A stretch of 64,000 nt of DNA. Source: Anaspis maculata. Lineage: Eukaryota > Arthropoda > Insecta > Coleoptera > Scraptiidae. This document shows, piece by piece, positions 41,484-54,357 of the stretch. The stretch covers positions 31,057,681-31,121,680 of the forward strand of contig OX421965.1 in the NCBI GenBank assembly GCA_949128115.1, given 5' to 3'. Numbering within the stretch: the first letter of the stretch is position 1; every line of letters starts with the position of its first letter. The notes under the pieces are model-generated. The model did not search any database, was not told where the DNA came from, and saw only the letters and a program-made list of their open reading frames with translations. Position numbers and translations under genes: made by a program.

Positions 41484-42689
41484 CAGGGGCGGCGGGTTTT
41501 GTAATTTTGCATGGGTGCAAAAAATGAAATATACAGAGAAAGCAATGAGCGTAGCGAGCGAGGCGAGCAATAGCGCCGCAGGCGAAAATTTTTCGAGAAA
41601 ACTGGGCGTAGTCAACAATTCTTCGGATATAAAACCATTACAAATTAAACAAAGACAAGGTATAGCCAATACAAATAGAAAAGACCATATGTCGTCACGG
41701 ATTTTTACGGTTGCGTAGGAACCAAGCGAGTCCATCATTAAAAAAAAGGTTGGCTGATTTTTTATACCCCAATATCCGTGACGACGGTGGTGATAACATA
41801 ATTATGGTCTTCACCATTTGTATTGTCTATAATGACTTACTATAGGTTTCATGATTAGAACAGAATAAAATAAAATACTGAATCAAATAACGAAACCAAT
41901 AAGTACCTAGATGCTTATGTAGTATATGCCGATCAGCTTTTAAATTCAGCACTAGAACGGTAATTTTTGCACGCCAAGTTGGCAATTTTGCGATATTTGG
42001 GGATGCTCAAATTTGTAATGTTGGATCAATATTTCCCCAGATGACCTTGAATTCGTATTGTCAATCGAGTACAACGCTGTTGCAAGATTGTATATGAACG
42101 CTCAAGACGTCTTGATTTTGGTAGACTTTCTCCAGTTTAAATGGGCGACTGGTGAACAGTTTTTTTTGAATAAAATAGTGAATCATAATATACCATCATA
42201 TTATATACTAGGTTGAGAAAACTGTTCAAATGTATGGTCAGAAATGAAGGCCTAGTGTCTAAAACCTAGAACGGCTCGGCACTCTGTCACTTACCTGCCA
42301 TTCTGACAAGATAACAGTCATAACAGCCAAGGCAACACTGTAGCGGAATATGATGCAAGGAGACGCCAGAATTGGCATTTCATGTCAAAATTTCCTAACC
42401 TCACTGGACTTCGCCACAAAAAGCCCGTTTTCACGAAACTTGGTCTGTCAGCGTCCGTTACACCCTAGGGAACATGGCCAACCGCGTTTTAATTTCTGCT
42501 GAATTTAAAACGTGATCGGCATATAGGTAACGTATTACCTAGCATGTGATTTTCAAAGTGATTAAAAATTCAGGCTTCAAGAACGTATATTTCAATTTCT
42601 TAAGCTTGCATGCATGGGTGCAATGCACCCGTATAATCACTTTGCATGGGTGCATGTGCCCCGATGCACCCTATAAGTCGCCGCCCCTG
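41484..42689. mobile_element. 1.2-kb non-autonomous hAT-like element, perfect 8-bp TSD
   Basis: The element starts CAGGGGCGGCGGGTTTTG and ends TATAAGTCGCCGCCCCTG, sharing an 11-bp terminal inverted repeat. It is flanked by identical ACTATGAG (41476-41483 and 42690-42697). GCATGGGTGC blocks lie near both ends. Inside the left end is GAGCGTAGCGAGCGAGGCGAGC, a GAGCG-type low-complexity run. No transposase. A second inverted repeat is nested in the middle. Confidence 0.85.
41903..42545. repeat. Inverted repeat nested in the hAT-like element
   Basis: ATATGCCGATCAGCTTTTAAATTCAGCA (from about 41932) pairs with TGCTGAATTTAAAACGTGATCGGCATAT (to about 42525), with weaker pairing outwards through TACCTAG. 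It is probably a younger or separate insertion. The interior is non-coding. Confidence 0.6.
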
Positions 42690-42697
42690 ACTATGAG

Positions 42698-45600
42698 GAG
42701 ACATTTCGTCATCACTATGATGAAGTGGCCTAACTCACATACTGGTATAGGTATTTTTCGTATGTCTTTTTTTGAAAATTCTTCATGCCTAGCTGATGAT
42801 GTTACCTGGCAAATCTACAGATCAAAAACGATTGAGTGGGCCGTCTTCTCGTCATTTTCGATACACATTTGCCAGGTAATGTCGCCACTTGAGAATGAAA
42901 AATTTTCCAAAGCAGACACAGTCGAAAAATACCAAATTATCGGTGGGTAACTACGTGATATTGAGGACGATTTATTTGACCGCCCTTTATTATTCAAACG
43001 AGTACAGGGTCCAGATTTTAAGGATTATTGTAAGGCTTTCCCTCTCAAAGTACTTGACTTATACGTGATTAGTTCCTAGTGAAACTTGAAGCTTCAAGTT
43101 TTGTGCTACTGGACAACTGGAGCTTACCAGATTGCTCACTGGCTGTACAGCTGAACTTTAAGAAATTGAGAAAGCCTCGTAATTTTCGTTTATTTGAATT
43201 TGGAGGAAAATCTGACGGCGGTGGGGTGTTGAAATCCGCTTTCCGACTCAAAATAGACATCCTATGTCTGTCCTATACTTAATTAACTCTAATACGAGAT
43301 TAAATGCATTTCAATCTGGCCAATCCTAGTAGGTTGACCATGGAAAATGCATAAAATCTTCAGCTAATCAATATTTGGATCATTTTCTTTTGTGAAACCA
43401 GAATTTCTATTATTCGCCAACGAGTACTGACCAAAAGAAATTTCACTAGTCTCGTATTATATTAATTGAGTGTTGGTGCAACCCAGGGTTAGCTTGTACT
43501 TACTGAGGCATTCTTACCAACAAACAATCTTATCTATCCACGTATAGTTATGCAACGAACAGGAATCAAACCAAAAAATCTGCTTGTGTCCAAAATACAA
43601 TATTAGAAACAATGGACAATAATAATGAATTGGTTTCAAATTTGATTTTTTTTTAATTGAATATTATGCACGTGAATTGAGCGTGATGTAATATTGTAGT
43701 TGCAGTTTTATTATTTCAAAACCATTTTAAGCATGACTTGTTGATGATAAATAACATGACAGTCACTTTATTCTGCTCGTGGATTGTTTGCTGGCAATCT
43801 TGCATCTTGCTAACGAAGATGAGTTGCCGTAGCAACGGATGATTTCATTGGTTGTCGCCACAGCAATTTATTGTTCATGAGATCAAGCTAACTTTACAAA
43901 CATAGCAGGGTGGAATAAGTTCCTTTCAGACCCTTGTTTGGCTTGTTTTCAAACAACATGTTGTTTTGAAAATTGTTGGATTCAATGGAACCGAAACTGC
44001 ATCAGTAATTTAATAATTTATTCTCACGTGGAATAATAATTACTTTATTGAAGAAAAACATTCTAGATATCATTATGTCTCTTTTAACATCATCTGCTGG
44101 ATAGGTATAATAATGGGAATAGAGGAATAACAGAGCTGCAAATCGCGTTAAACTAACATCTAAATATCTACTAAAATCAACCGTATAGATACATAACATA
44201 ACCACGTTGAATTTCGATACCTAACTTTTGAAACAAAAATTCTGTCGACCTATAATTGCTGATTATTATATCTCGGATTATACAGGATAATCATTGATAA
44301 AGGGAATCTACCCCAAAAAAACTCGCGATTCCTAGGGCATTTAAAATACATACCAGCAATTTTCATCTTCAGCTCATTTGCCCTCATCCACCTAACTTGA
44401 TTTGAAATGGCACTAACTACTTTGTGATACATCAAATCTGGTGAATCAAGTTCTCTTAGTCAGAAACAAATTGAAAATTACAGTCACTCCAACCTGAGCC
44501 CCAACTCCTTCTAGAATGCTTCTGCCAGTTCATGGCATTCTGTAGAGTATCAAGATTCGAAAGGGAAAATTTTGAGGAAATAAGTAGTATGTTATACACG
44601 AGCACAAACTTCGAAATTCCACCATTTGGTAAATCGGAATTATCAAATTCAAAATAAAATTGTCTTTCTAAGATCAAGAGAAAGTTGCTCAGAACTATTC
44701 AATTGACAAATTGATTCAAGTACTTCAGGGCAAGTAGTTGCATCTCTGCTTGACATCCACGACGAAATAAGCAATTATACCATAGCAAAAATTGTCAAAG
44801 CTTACTGGACTTCCAACAAGGCATTGTCCGAAGAGAATTCCATGGGAAGAGAATTTTCGAAAAATAAGAAAAACGTCAGTATTAAAACCCAGATTTCAGA
44901 CTCGCAAGAATTTCTCTACTGCAGTCTAATGTCAGTTTCATATTTACACGAAAAGCCTTTCTTTGAAGATTTCTTTGATTTAAGTCATGATTTTTCAGCC
45001 AACAAAAGCTTGCCCCACGAGGGTATTCGTAGATGGTGTTCCCGGACTTTGAATCAGTTGTTTTTGCTCTCCTGTAAGAAGCTCCATTTTTCAGTTACGA
45101 GGTACTGCCGTGAAGCCCTCGAATTATGATCCTTTGAAATGTAAGCACACTTATTGTTATTGCTGAACAAAGCCACCAAGTAATTATTACGACAAATAAT
45201 TATTGTAGAAACAAATCTTTGAACGAGTGGCTGTTTGCAGGGACAGTCCAAACTGGGCTGACGCCGCCTCGTCCTTCAACAACCGGATTCGTCCGCTCAA
45301 GATTCATTTTGCATACCTATTACATAAAATACTGTTCTAATTCTAAAGACTTTGATTTCTAGTTTTAGAGCTTTAGGTTTTAGGAACTGGCCCTATGGAA
45401 TAAATCTCTTTTTAATGCATTTGACCATCAAAAGCAGGAGATAGTGCGGCAATGAACGACTTGTTGTTGGTTCCTCTTCTTTTTTCGGGTAGTTCTGGCA
45501 TTTATTGCCACGTCAACATCTATTATTACAGTCATTGTTAGAATCGACCAGTTTTCTAGATACTTAGTTCCACTTTGAATGTATCTACTTAATTTATGTG

Positions 45601-47570
45601 GCAAAAATTTTATAATAACCTACTGTCGTTTTTATATAAATCACAAACTAACATACATCCATGCTGGCTGGCTCTCACCCATGCTGAAGTTCTCTATTAT
45701 GCCGTAAAGTAGGATTGACTCCTTGGAAATTCCCCCGCTTGTATCATTTTTTATTTGCGCTGCCAAACTTCTAACACAAAAACTACAAAGCCGCAAAATC
45801 TCTTTCCCTTTCTTATTCTGTTGAATAAGTTGGTAATTGAATCAGTTAAAGGCAAGGTATACAGGGTAATTATTAAAAAAGAATGTGCAATTGATCATTA
45901 GCTACCATAAAGTGCGGCTTTGATATAGATTTATTCAAGGATTTACTCCAACTTTAGTTGTGTGTAGGTGGTGGAGTGTAAATGACGACAGCCATGATGA
46001 CAGACAATCCATTTCACTATATACTCCCATGGTCCTATGTTCATTACACCCCGATTTTTCTCCCGTATGCCTTTTTTATCATCTGTTTCTGGTAAAACTT
46101 ATTTCGAATTCGTCAGTGCAAGAATGACAAAGTGGTTTGAACTGTTACTATTCAACTTTGGTGCATCGTGGCAGAAGAATAGCGCATTTCATTGTGAAAG
46201 TATGTACAATTGAAGTTCAAAATAAGGAATTGTGGAAGCTTCGGTGAAGCTCAGATCTCATGTCCCCTATAATAAACTTCTGTTTGTCAGAAAGTTTTTG
46301 CAAATTGAAGTGAATCTAATAATCTTGCTTAATTGGCCGACCTCCATTCGAAGCCTAAATATAGTTTTTGCGGGCTCAATGAACATAAACAACTTTTCTG
46401 ATAGCTCCCCTTTTACAGGCTTTCAAAATTGGCATTCAGCTGCTTCTTGAATCGCACAGAATTTCAAGTTTTCTTCCTGATGCGTTCACTTCCAGTGTAC
46501 CCAATTTACTAGTTAGGTTCAATAATTAGATAGATGGGGTACTGTACCGTTGCAATAATATTTTCAAGACATATCGATTCCCGATTAATTTCCTAGATTG
46601 TGTTGAATTAGCACACGCATTCACATAAGTAGAACATATCGCTGAAAGTATACCCCGGCCAACACGATGCTTTTTCCTAATAACATTATTTGAGCAAGCT
46701 TGATTGGCTGATCGTTATCTACCGCGGATTCACAGAAATCACATCAGGGAGGAGAGAAGTGTGTGCATGGGCGATCAATGAATGTTAATCTGAATAATTT
46801 TAGGTACTGAAATACTGAGCTCAAAATGTTATCAGCACTTACACTACCGAGACAATTGATAAAACTTCTAAATTGTTCAATATAAAAATGTCTTTGCCTT
46901 TATGAAAATCCAAGTACCTACCTATCATAAACATGCTATCGTATTCCAAACTCTAAAACTTAAAAATCATAATGTTTGTTATTATTTCCGAAAGTATGCA
47001 CGTAACTACACAGATTCGAGTCGCTTGAAAGCAACAGGTAGTTGTTGAAGCTCTCGACAGTTAGAATTTTTCGTTCTGCATTATTCAGTCATGTTCGAAC
47101 AAGTGGGTAAATATGTCTTGCACGGTGCAATTTTCATAATTTTACTAACCCCAAATTTAGATATATGTGTCTTTTTCTGATAAAACCACGTCCAAATAGA
47201 CTGGGACAGACAGACAAACCGGCCACAATTAGTAGAGCATTTTCTTGTGGAAAGCACTAAAAATGACAGAAACATAGTTATTTGTATACATACCTATATT
47301 GAAGCATATCAATAACACCAAATCATATAGAAACATTATGTAAAATGTATTACCTTCGAGCTATTTATGTAAAAATGGTCAATAATAGTTGATTAATTAC
47401 ACTATTCACGAGCCTAATTTCTTTTTTCGGGCTAAACAGCAATCATTCATTAATTGCCTGTTGCCACCGTTAGGTAGATAGGTCTCTAAGCTAAGGTGGC
47501 TGGTAGGTGGGTACTTGTAGGGACAGTAAAAATTGATACCAGAATTTGGGGATGCAGTCCAGGGACAGTC
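42698..47570. other. Long low-repeat stretch, possibly intronic or intergenic
   Basis: Nearly 5 kb without a recognised gene or large inverted repeat. Single motifs noted: a perfect AAACTTGAAGCTTCAAGTTT palindrome at 43081-43100, CATAGCAGGGTGGAATAAG near 43903 and GTATACAGGGTAATTATT at 45857. Frames such as 44824-45129 (101 codons) and 42546-42950 lack motifs or flanking splice-site pairs. The relative lack of insertions could mean selective constraint or chance. Confidence 0.4.
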
Positions 47571-48584
47571 ATACAGTGTGGCCCAACGAAAACACAACAG
47601 GAGGTGTTTTGGGTATTTCACCTCTTTTTTTTAAAGCTCGGGACAGGTCGATTTTTATATCGAGGAGAAAATCTGAAACATACATTGGTGAATTTCTATC
47701 TTTAGCCCACTCACCCCCACCCACCCCAACTTTGAAATTTCAAATGACACTATCAACTTTGCGATACATCAACTGAAAGAGAAATGATGATTCAATGATT
47801 TAAAAAAAAAAATTAAGCCCACCCCCTTTTTTCCTACAATTCTCCGAGTATCCAATTTAATATTCTTGACTTCTCAATTTTCTTCATTGTAGTTAACGTC
47901 ATCATGCACAGCATCGAGGAAGAAAATTTTCTGTGGAATAAGTGCCACCCAAATTCACCAATTCGCTTCCCCCCCCCCCTCCACCACCACAACTTCTAAA
48001 TCAAAAGAATCATCATTCATCTTGTGATACATCAAATTGAAAGGAATTGAATTCCATCAAATACTTCGAATGTTCAATTAATTGGGGGAGGGGTTGAAAA
48101 TTCCCAAAGCATTGTTTTCGTAAAAAGAATTCAAGTTCCTTCAATTCGATGTATCACATCTTGTTGAATTTTGAAGTTGGGGTGGGGGAGAGCAAAGTGG
48201 GTAGCACTTTTTCCACCGAAAATATTCTTTTTCGATGCTATCTGGGATGACGCTGACTAAACTGAAGAAAATTGGGTGGTCGAGAGTATAAAATGGGACA
48301 TGCAGAGAATTTTAAAAATTATGGTAGGGTTTGAAATTTCAAAAATATTTCTTCCAGAAGAGAATTCAATTCTCTTTATTTGATGTATCGCAAGCTGGGT
48401 GATTTTATTTGGAATTTCAAAGTTAGGGTGGCGAGGGTTGAGAGGGCTGAATTTAGAAATTCGCCAATGTATATTTCAGATGTCCTCCTCGATATAAAAA
48501 TCAACTTGTCCGAGCTTTTTTCAAAAGAATCAGGTGATGTGCCAAAAAACCCCTCTTTGTGTTTTCGTTGGGCCACCGGGTGGG
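47571..48584. repeat. 1-kb inverted-repeat element with shared GACAGGTCGATTTTT module
   Basis: ATACAGTGTGGCCCAACGAAAACACAA (47571) pairs with TTGTGTTTTCGTTGGGCCACCGGG (to about 48580). Inner pairings include the GGTCGATTTTTATATCGAGGA module (47648) against TCCTCGATATAAAAATC (near 48488), ACATACATTGGTGAATTTC against GAAATTCGCCAATGTATAT, and ACTTTGAAATTTC against GGAATTTCAAAGT. The axis is near 48080. Repeated TTGATGTATC / GATACATCAA motifs lie inside. It is non-coding. Confidence 0.75.
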
Positions 48585-48649
48585 TGTGGTTTCGGTGGGT
48601 ATATGAAGCATTGAACGTTGTGTTTACCACGGGCATTTATAAATTATAG

Positions 48650-49230
48650 GTATCATAGCTCGTCGGAGAATTAAATATTCATTTGTGCTATTACAAGCTA
48701 CTGAATATGCCTTAAATTAATAAAATAAATCACCAAGTACGGTTGATGACAAAATAATTCGTAGGGCAGCACTTTTTTATCAACACTTTCGAGTTACTTG
48801 CACCGCACCCGGTTTAAATCTAATTTAGGAAATGCTTTTGGTCCATTTGACACTGCAGTCAATAACATTAGGGCCCTCAGGACGTGTCATCAACTCAAAA
48901 ACCTTGATGTCATCGACTGTGCCTACTACAAGGCAGGAAAGTGGAGCTTACAAGTGAAGCAGACATGTTCCAGAACGATGTCCTTCGAAGACAACTACCT
49001 CAATGAAGCCCCAATATAGCATATACCTTAACCGTTCTACCGTTTTTTTTTTAAATTGTGAATTGCAGTTAGCTACGGAAATTAAAACGTATGTCCGTGA
49101 CTTTATTCAAACTGCGCTTTTGAGGCGGTTGGCCAGGCAACGCGGGAAATTGCATGAAGTTGCGGATCTATAACTTCTCCACTTTCACATCTAACTCCAA
49201 TGTAAAATTTGAAAGAACACCTGGTACAAC
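48650..49230 (+). other. Unassigned; one coding-like frame at 48798-49016
   Basis: A 73-codon plus-strand frame contains FGPFDTAVNNIRALRTCHQLKNLDVIDCAYY and has more mixed composition than its surroundings. I do not recognise it and see no convincing splice sites. It may be an old retroelement or an exon fragment. Confidence 0.25.
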
Positions 49231-49833
49231 TGTATACAGGGTGTTTCAGTGACCTTGCATAATACTCTGGGAGGTGATTTCTCTCAAAAAAATAAGTCGA
49301 AAAGTAAGAGTTTTTTTCCTAAAGTGCTCCCTGAGAGAGTTACAGTTCTTCATGCAAAGGTACAAAATGCAACAAAGTTTTCAATTTTTTAGCTCAAAAA
49401 CTGTCAAATATAAGAGCTTCATATTTAATGTTTTCGATAGATTCATTCAATCTAAAACTTTTATTCCTCCTGCATTTTTTCCATAGGATGCATCGTTCTG
49501 AAGTAAAAGTGAAAAAACACGGACGTGTCATGAATAATTTTCCAGATAATCCCGACCCTCTCTAATTTCGCTGCCAATAGTTGGATTTGTTTAGAACTTT
49601 GCATGTATATTTGCACTGTTGGGAAACTTCTCTATACCAAATTTGAAGTTCCTACCTTAGACGGTTTTTCAGCAAATAATCAACAACTTTGTTTAACTTC
49701 GTACCTTTGAGAGGCTGACTCTCCCTTAAGAAGCATTTCAGGGTAAAATGTTCCTCTTACTTTTCGACTTATTTTCTTGAGAGGAATCACCTCCCGAAGT
49801 ATTATGCAAGGTCACCAAAACACCCTGTATACA
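49231..49833. repeat. 603-bp foldback with TGTATACAGGGTGTTTCAG ends
   Basis: The left arm begins TGTATACAGGGTGTTTCAGT, then GACCTTGCATAATACT, GGGAGGTGATT and AAATAAGTCGAAAAGTAAGAG; all recur as reverse complements in the right arm, ending CACCCTGTATACA (49833). Arms reach about 130-150 bp with a central diverged part. It is bordered by TA-rich sequence. It is non-coding. Confidence 0.85.
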
Positions 49834-51636
49834 TATACTAATAATTTTGAAAGGTAATGGAATATTATGGTTTTGGCAATGCCATGGTTGACATAAGCTG
49901 GATTCCAGGCCATATCAAGTGAAGAGGTGTTTCTGTTTCAGTGAGGATGGAGAACTTGAAATTGAAGTGGGAAGACATTGCAAAAGGGAACGATATCGGG
50001 TTTACTTTATATGAAAGAACAGTTTATGGCATTATACGTAAACAATAAAATCCGGCAAATGCCAGCGGGAAGTCCAATTCATCGTCGTCGTAATCTTGTG
50101 ACTTGACCCAGACCCAAAAAAAAAAGCCCAGGGGCGTAGCGCAAAATCGCAAGAGCTTGCAGGCCAATAGTAGATGTTCCGCGATTTTATTCTCCCTGAG
50201 AAATTCGCTGATGCCATTAAGTCCTCAGCTTTTCATGCTGTGTGGCACGTTGCGATTGTGAAACTTTCCATGCTTGTTTTTCCCAAGTTTAACAGATTTT
50301 TTTTACAAAAAAAAACATAATAAAGATCTTCGATTATTCCAACGCTACACTCGATCAAAGTTCTTCATCCTTATTGAAAAAGCCTTCATTTTCTCGTATA
50401 TTTTCCCACTTGGTTATCTGCCCCAAAAGCTACCTGTAATGGATCACTTCTCTGAAAGTTGCAGGATTTGTTTTAGTTGAAGCACAAGGGCTACTCTTGT
50501 GTCGAACAGTGTATACAGTTTCAAGCTATACAAATTTGTTTTTTGGGAATGTTGCTGTGTACAGTTGTTGTCAATTTTTTTCTAGCCGTCACTGCCCCTG
50601 CTTGACCCAGTCTTCATGTAATTTGGGGCGGTTGAATGTGTGGAACATAATAATGGAGAAGGTCCCTGATACATTCTGTATATACTCAGCCGTCCCTTAA
50701 TGATATGGGTCACAATGACAGTGGCGGCCAACCTTCTTTTTTGCTTCATTAGATAACCCGCGACAATACTTTCTCACATCTTGGTTGGGTTTATCATGCA
50801 GTCATGTTAAATATCCTGAAAATCGAAACATTCTTTCATTAATAATCTATTACAGATAATACAGTATGCATTTGTGCAGTTAAAATCGATGCCTCACGTG
50901 CTATCACTATCGAACGTTCTGAGAAATGCATAATTTAGTTATATGGATTGAATGAATATGTTGCTGAATTATGTTTCTTGGAAATCAATTCTAAGTAAAA
51001 AATGTTGGAAATTGCAATTAATACGTGAACCTGTACCAGTTTCTCTATGAATTATGAAACAAAGTCTAGCGCAACCTCAGTGGAGACAGCCACGTGGCAC
51101 CATCAGGCATCAGGCAGTCGGTTCTTGATGCGTCCCCAGAAAGCCGGGGGGGGGGGGGGTAGATCTTGGCTGTGCCATTATTATTGTCTTGTGTGTCTTC
51201 GAAGTTCAATTATTTTATCATTTATGTTATTATTTTTATCATTATTATTACTAATAGTACACTAGTATAAGGGCAGGCAACAGACTATTGAGTCCGGTAA
51301 TAGCGTGACCGCGGAAACACATACCATCAAAAGCGAAGCGATCCCACCATCACATACGGAAAACAATGCAGTCGATTGCACCTCAATCAAAAATTCGCCT
51401 AATATCAGCCGCATGGCATCAGTTGAATATGTCAATTTCTGAGTAATTTCTCCTGGAACCTGTTATATGTCAGAACTATCAGGGAAAGGCGGTTTACCAG
51501 AGAGTTGCAATAAAAGAGCCTTACTTGAAAAAAAATCACTCAGCCTTGAGCCCTGTCTCGTAACACTCAGGGAGACCCCCCAAAAGAACACTGTAGGAGA
51601 AACCGGTACTCAAAACCATCAGCCTATACAAGAACA
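49834..51636. other. Unassigned DNA with a poly(G) tract
   Basis: No recognised gene. A run of 14 G lies at 51140-51153 next to a CCCCAGAAAGCC block, and a run of A at 50118-50127. Short frames only. Confidence 0.4.
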
Positions 51637-51827
51637 TATACAGGGTGATTTTTTGAAAAGGACCTACCTCTAATTTCTCGTTGAACAATTTTTTTCTGGA
51701 AAAAAGCTGCCACAGGTTGATGGAATTTTTTTCAATTTTTGTGAGGAGAACTGGAAGACCTTTAAAATTATGTGCAATTCGACCCCTATTCCCATTTGAT
51801 ATTCTTGGAAGGATGGTCACCCTGTCC
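51637..51827. repeat. Short TATACAGGGTGATTTTT element
   Basis: TATACAGGGTGATTTTTTGAAAAGG at the left also starts the element at 61326. The right end is CACCCTGTCC (to 51827), giving a 191-bp unit with short inverted ends. Shortly after, TCCCCCTCGAAAAGAAAATCGACCTGTG (51870) matches the module seen at 62240. Confidence 0.55.
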
Positions 51828-52233
51828 AGAAGGATGGAACAGAAAGATTGAGAATACGCTAGTTATATGTCCCCCTCGAAAAGAAAATCGACCTGTGCTA
51901 GCTTTTCTTCGGAAAAAATCAACCTGTATGCGAATCTGACTACACAAGACTACGCGGGTCTTGAAAAAAATCTTGAACAGTGATGCATGGTCTTGAAAAT
52001 TTAGGTAATTTATTTATAGGGAAGTCACATTTAAAGCTCTCTCTGACCGCTCATAGCTATCTAAAAGGCCTTTAAATCGAAGCTGGTGATTTTATTTCAC
52101 CTTGCATTTAGATGAATTATTTTTAATATCTCCATGTAAACAGGCGGAAGGGAAAAACAATTTAAAAAACCGATCACAACCGAAAACTCTCAGATTTTAA
52201 GCTCGCCATCCTATACGGCTTTTATTCGGAACG

Positions 52234-52352
52234 AAAAATTGTTCTCATTTAGAGCTTCTACTACTACTACAAAAATTGTTCTCATTTAGAGCTTCTACTA
52301 CTACTGCTACTGCTACTGCTACTGCTACTGCTACTACTACTACTACTACTAC
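52234..52352. repeat. 37-bp duplication and CTA/CTG microsatellite
   Basis: AAAAATTGTTCTCATTTAGAGCTTCTACTACTAC occurs at 52234 and again at 52271 (period 37). It leads into an uninterrupted triplet run (CTA then CTG-CTA, then CTA) from about 52296 to 52352. It is non-coding in all frames considered. Confidence 0.9.
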
Positions 52353-53653
52353 CTTTTTTTTTGAAAATAAAAAGTTCAAATTTGGCATGCGACTTCCTTG
52401 AAGAAAGATGCATTGTCGATGCTATCTGGTTTTCGAATTTTCAAAAATCAAAATCAAAAATTTTCAAAATTTTTTTGAAATTTTACAAATTTGATAGCAA
52501 TGCCTGTTTATTTTCTTTTTGAAAGAGTTTCTAGTTTTTTACTTGACAAATAAAATAAAACCGATTCCCGTCAACAACTTTTTTAGTCGCATCAGAAACC
52601 CCGTAAGTTTGTAGTTGTCTAACTTACAATTCAGCGAAAACGTTGCACTCTTCTTCACTATACAACCAATGAATGGAAAGTAATTAAAACAGTCATGGAT
52701 TTCTAAAATACCATTAGAAAGAGTAATTGACACGTGTAAGATTTTGAATTTCTCAATATTTTAGAGAATAAAAATAATATTTCGCAATATTTCCAAAACA
52801 ATTAGATATATGACTGGCTAGCCAGCTACACAGGAAGGGTATGGATTTTCTTAAAAAAAATTATCACACGAATTTGCCCACCTATAACGAGTCCAAAGTG
52901 GACGTTTCCGTCTCTCTCAGTCCACCACTTTATGTACAAGTTTATCTCACAGGGTGGCGCCGTCCTTAGTTTAGTAGTCTTTGATATAGTAATAATAGTG
53001 TTCTGATTTGTCAATCATTTCTGCTGTAATTTGTCAGAACCGTATTGACTTATTCGACTCATTTCACAATAATAACCAAGAACTCAATTTCCCAAGCAAG
53101 TATTGTATCTCCGAATTATCGTCAAGCATAAATTGAAGCCAAGAAATAACTCACGTAACTTTCTCTTAGTTCTGTTGAATTGAAGAATCCACTATACTAT
53201 GCGTATAGACTTGAAAACTTATCGTCAATCTCCAAACCCATTTTCATTTTAAATGAATTATGGGGAACCATTTTGCTATCGCAGGTGTCCCAGCAAGAAA
53301 AAATATGTGTAATGAGTAATACCTCGGTTTGTCTTATGTAGAGAAACTTAACAAAGAAGTAATCCGTAGATTTCTGACTAAAAATGCTACCCAGAACTCG
53401 ACTCAAATGGACTTTGGAAGGTTAAGGACGGCATTTTCTAGCATAAAAAATGGCTGAAACAGACTGCGGATTAGCTGCAGAGCGAAAAAGAAAGAGATAG
53501 ATTCTTGTGACGTGAGTTTCTGCCAAATCTGAGGAGCTAAAAATGAGTAATTCAAATCTGGGCTAGCAAGAGAATGAGGGACTTTTTTGAAAAAAAAAAA
53601 ATTGAAAGAAAATCTCGAGTTTTTTTAATTTTGAAATTTTTAAATACATACTT

Positions 53654-53765
53654 AATCATTTTCATTCTAGATTCTAGATTGCTCTCCTTTTTTTCAAGTC
53701 TCTTACTCCAATCATTTTCATTCTAGATTCTAGATTGCTCTCCTTTTTTTCAAGTCTCTTACTCC
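53654..53765. repeat. Perfect 56-bp tandem duplication
   Basis: The segment starting AATCATTTTCATTCTAGATTC and ending CAAGTCTCTTACTCC at 53654-53709 is repeated without visible change at 53710-53765. Perfect identity implies a very recent event or an assembly duplication. Confidence 0.9.
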
Positions 53766-54357
53766 ACTGGTTCTCATGAAACTTACGTTTAAAGAAAAAA
53801 CACTAGGAAATGCCGTCCTTATGAGTAAAATAATGTCGACGTTACGCATCTGGTAAGAAATTTGGACAAATTATTAGATTCTGATACCCAGGCGCGTGCT
53901 GGGACCCTAAAGAGGACCCGGGCGATTTCATATCAAACGGCCCTTTGGGGCAGGAAGTAAAAATTCATACAATTTTTCAAAAACAAAAATATGTTTGAAG
54001 AACCAGAAAGGCCCTCAAACCCTGATGGCTAAGGGCCTACCGGGATATGCCCGACTGCCCATTGGGCCAGCACGCGCCTGCTGATACCAAATTGAACAAA
54101 TTATACGATGTTGTATGAGGAAACCAACCTTAAGAGGCTTTTGATGCCACTTTAAAAAGTGGATTAGTAGAGTACACTTTTGGTACCTAATATTTTGAAA
54201 ATTAAAAATCCACATTTGACGTACGACTTCTATAAAGAAAAATGTACCTATTAGGAGTACTCGAGAAGTTCCCTAGAGGTTTTTGTTACGAAGATGCATC
54301 AAGCTGGTCAATATTGATTCGTTATTCTTTGGTCGGAAAATTTCTGTTCTGTTCTGT

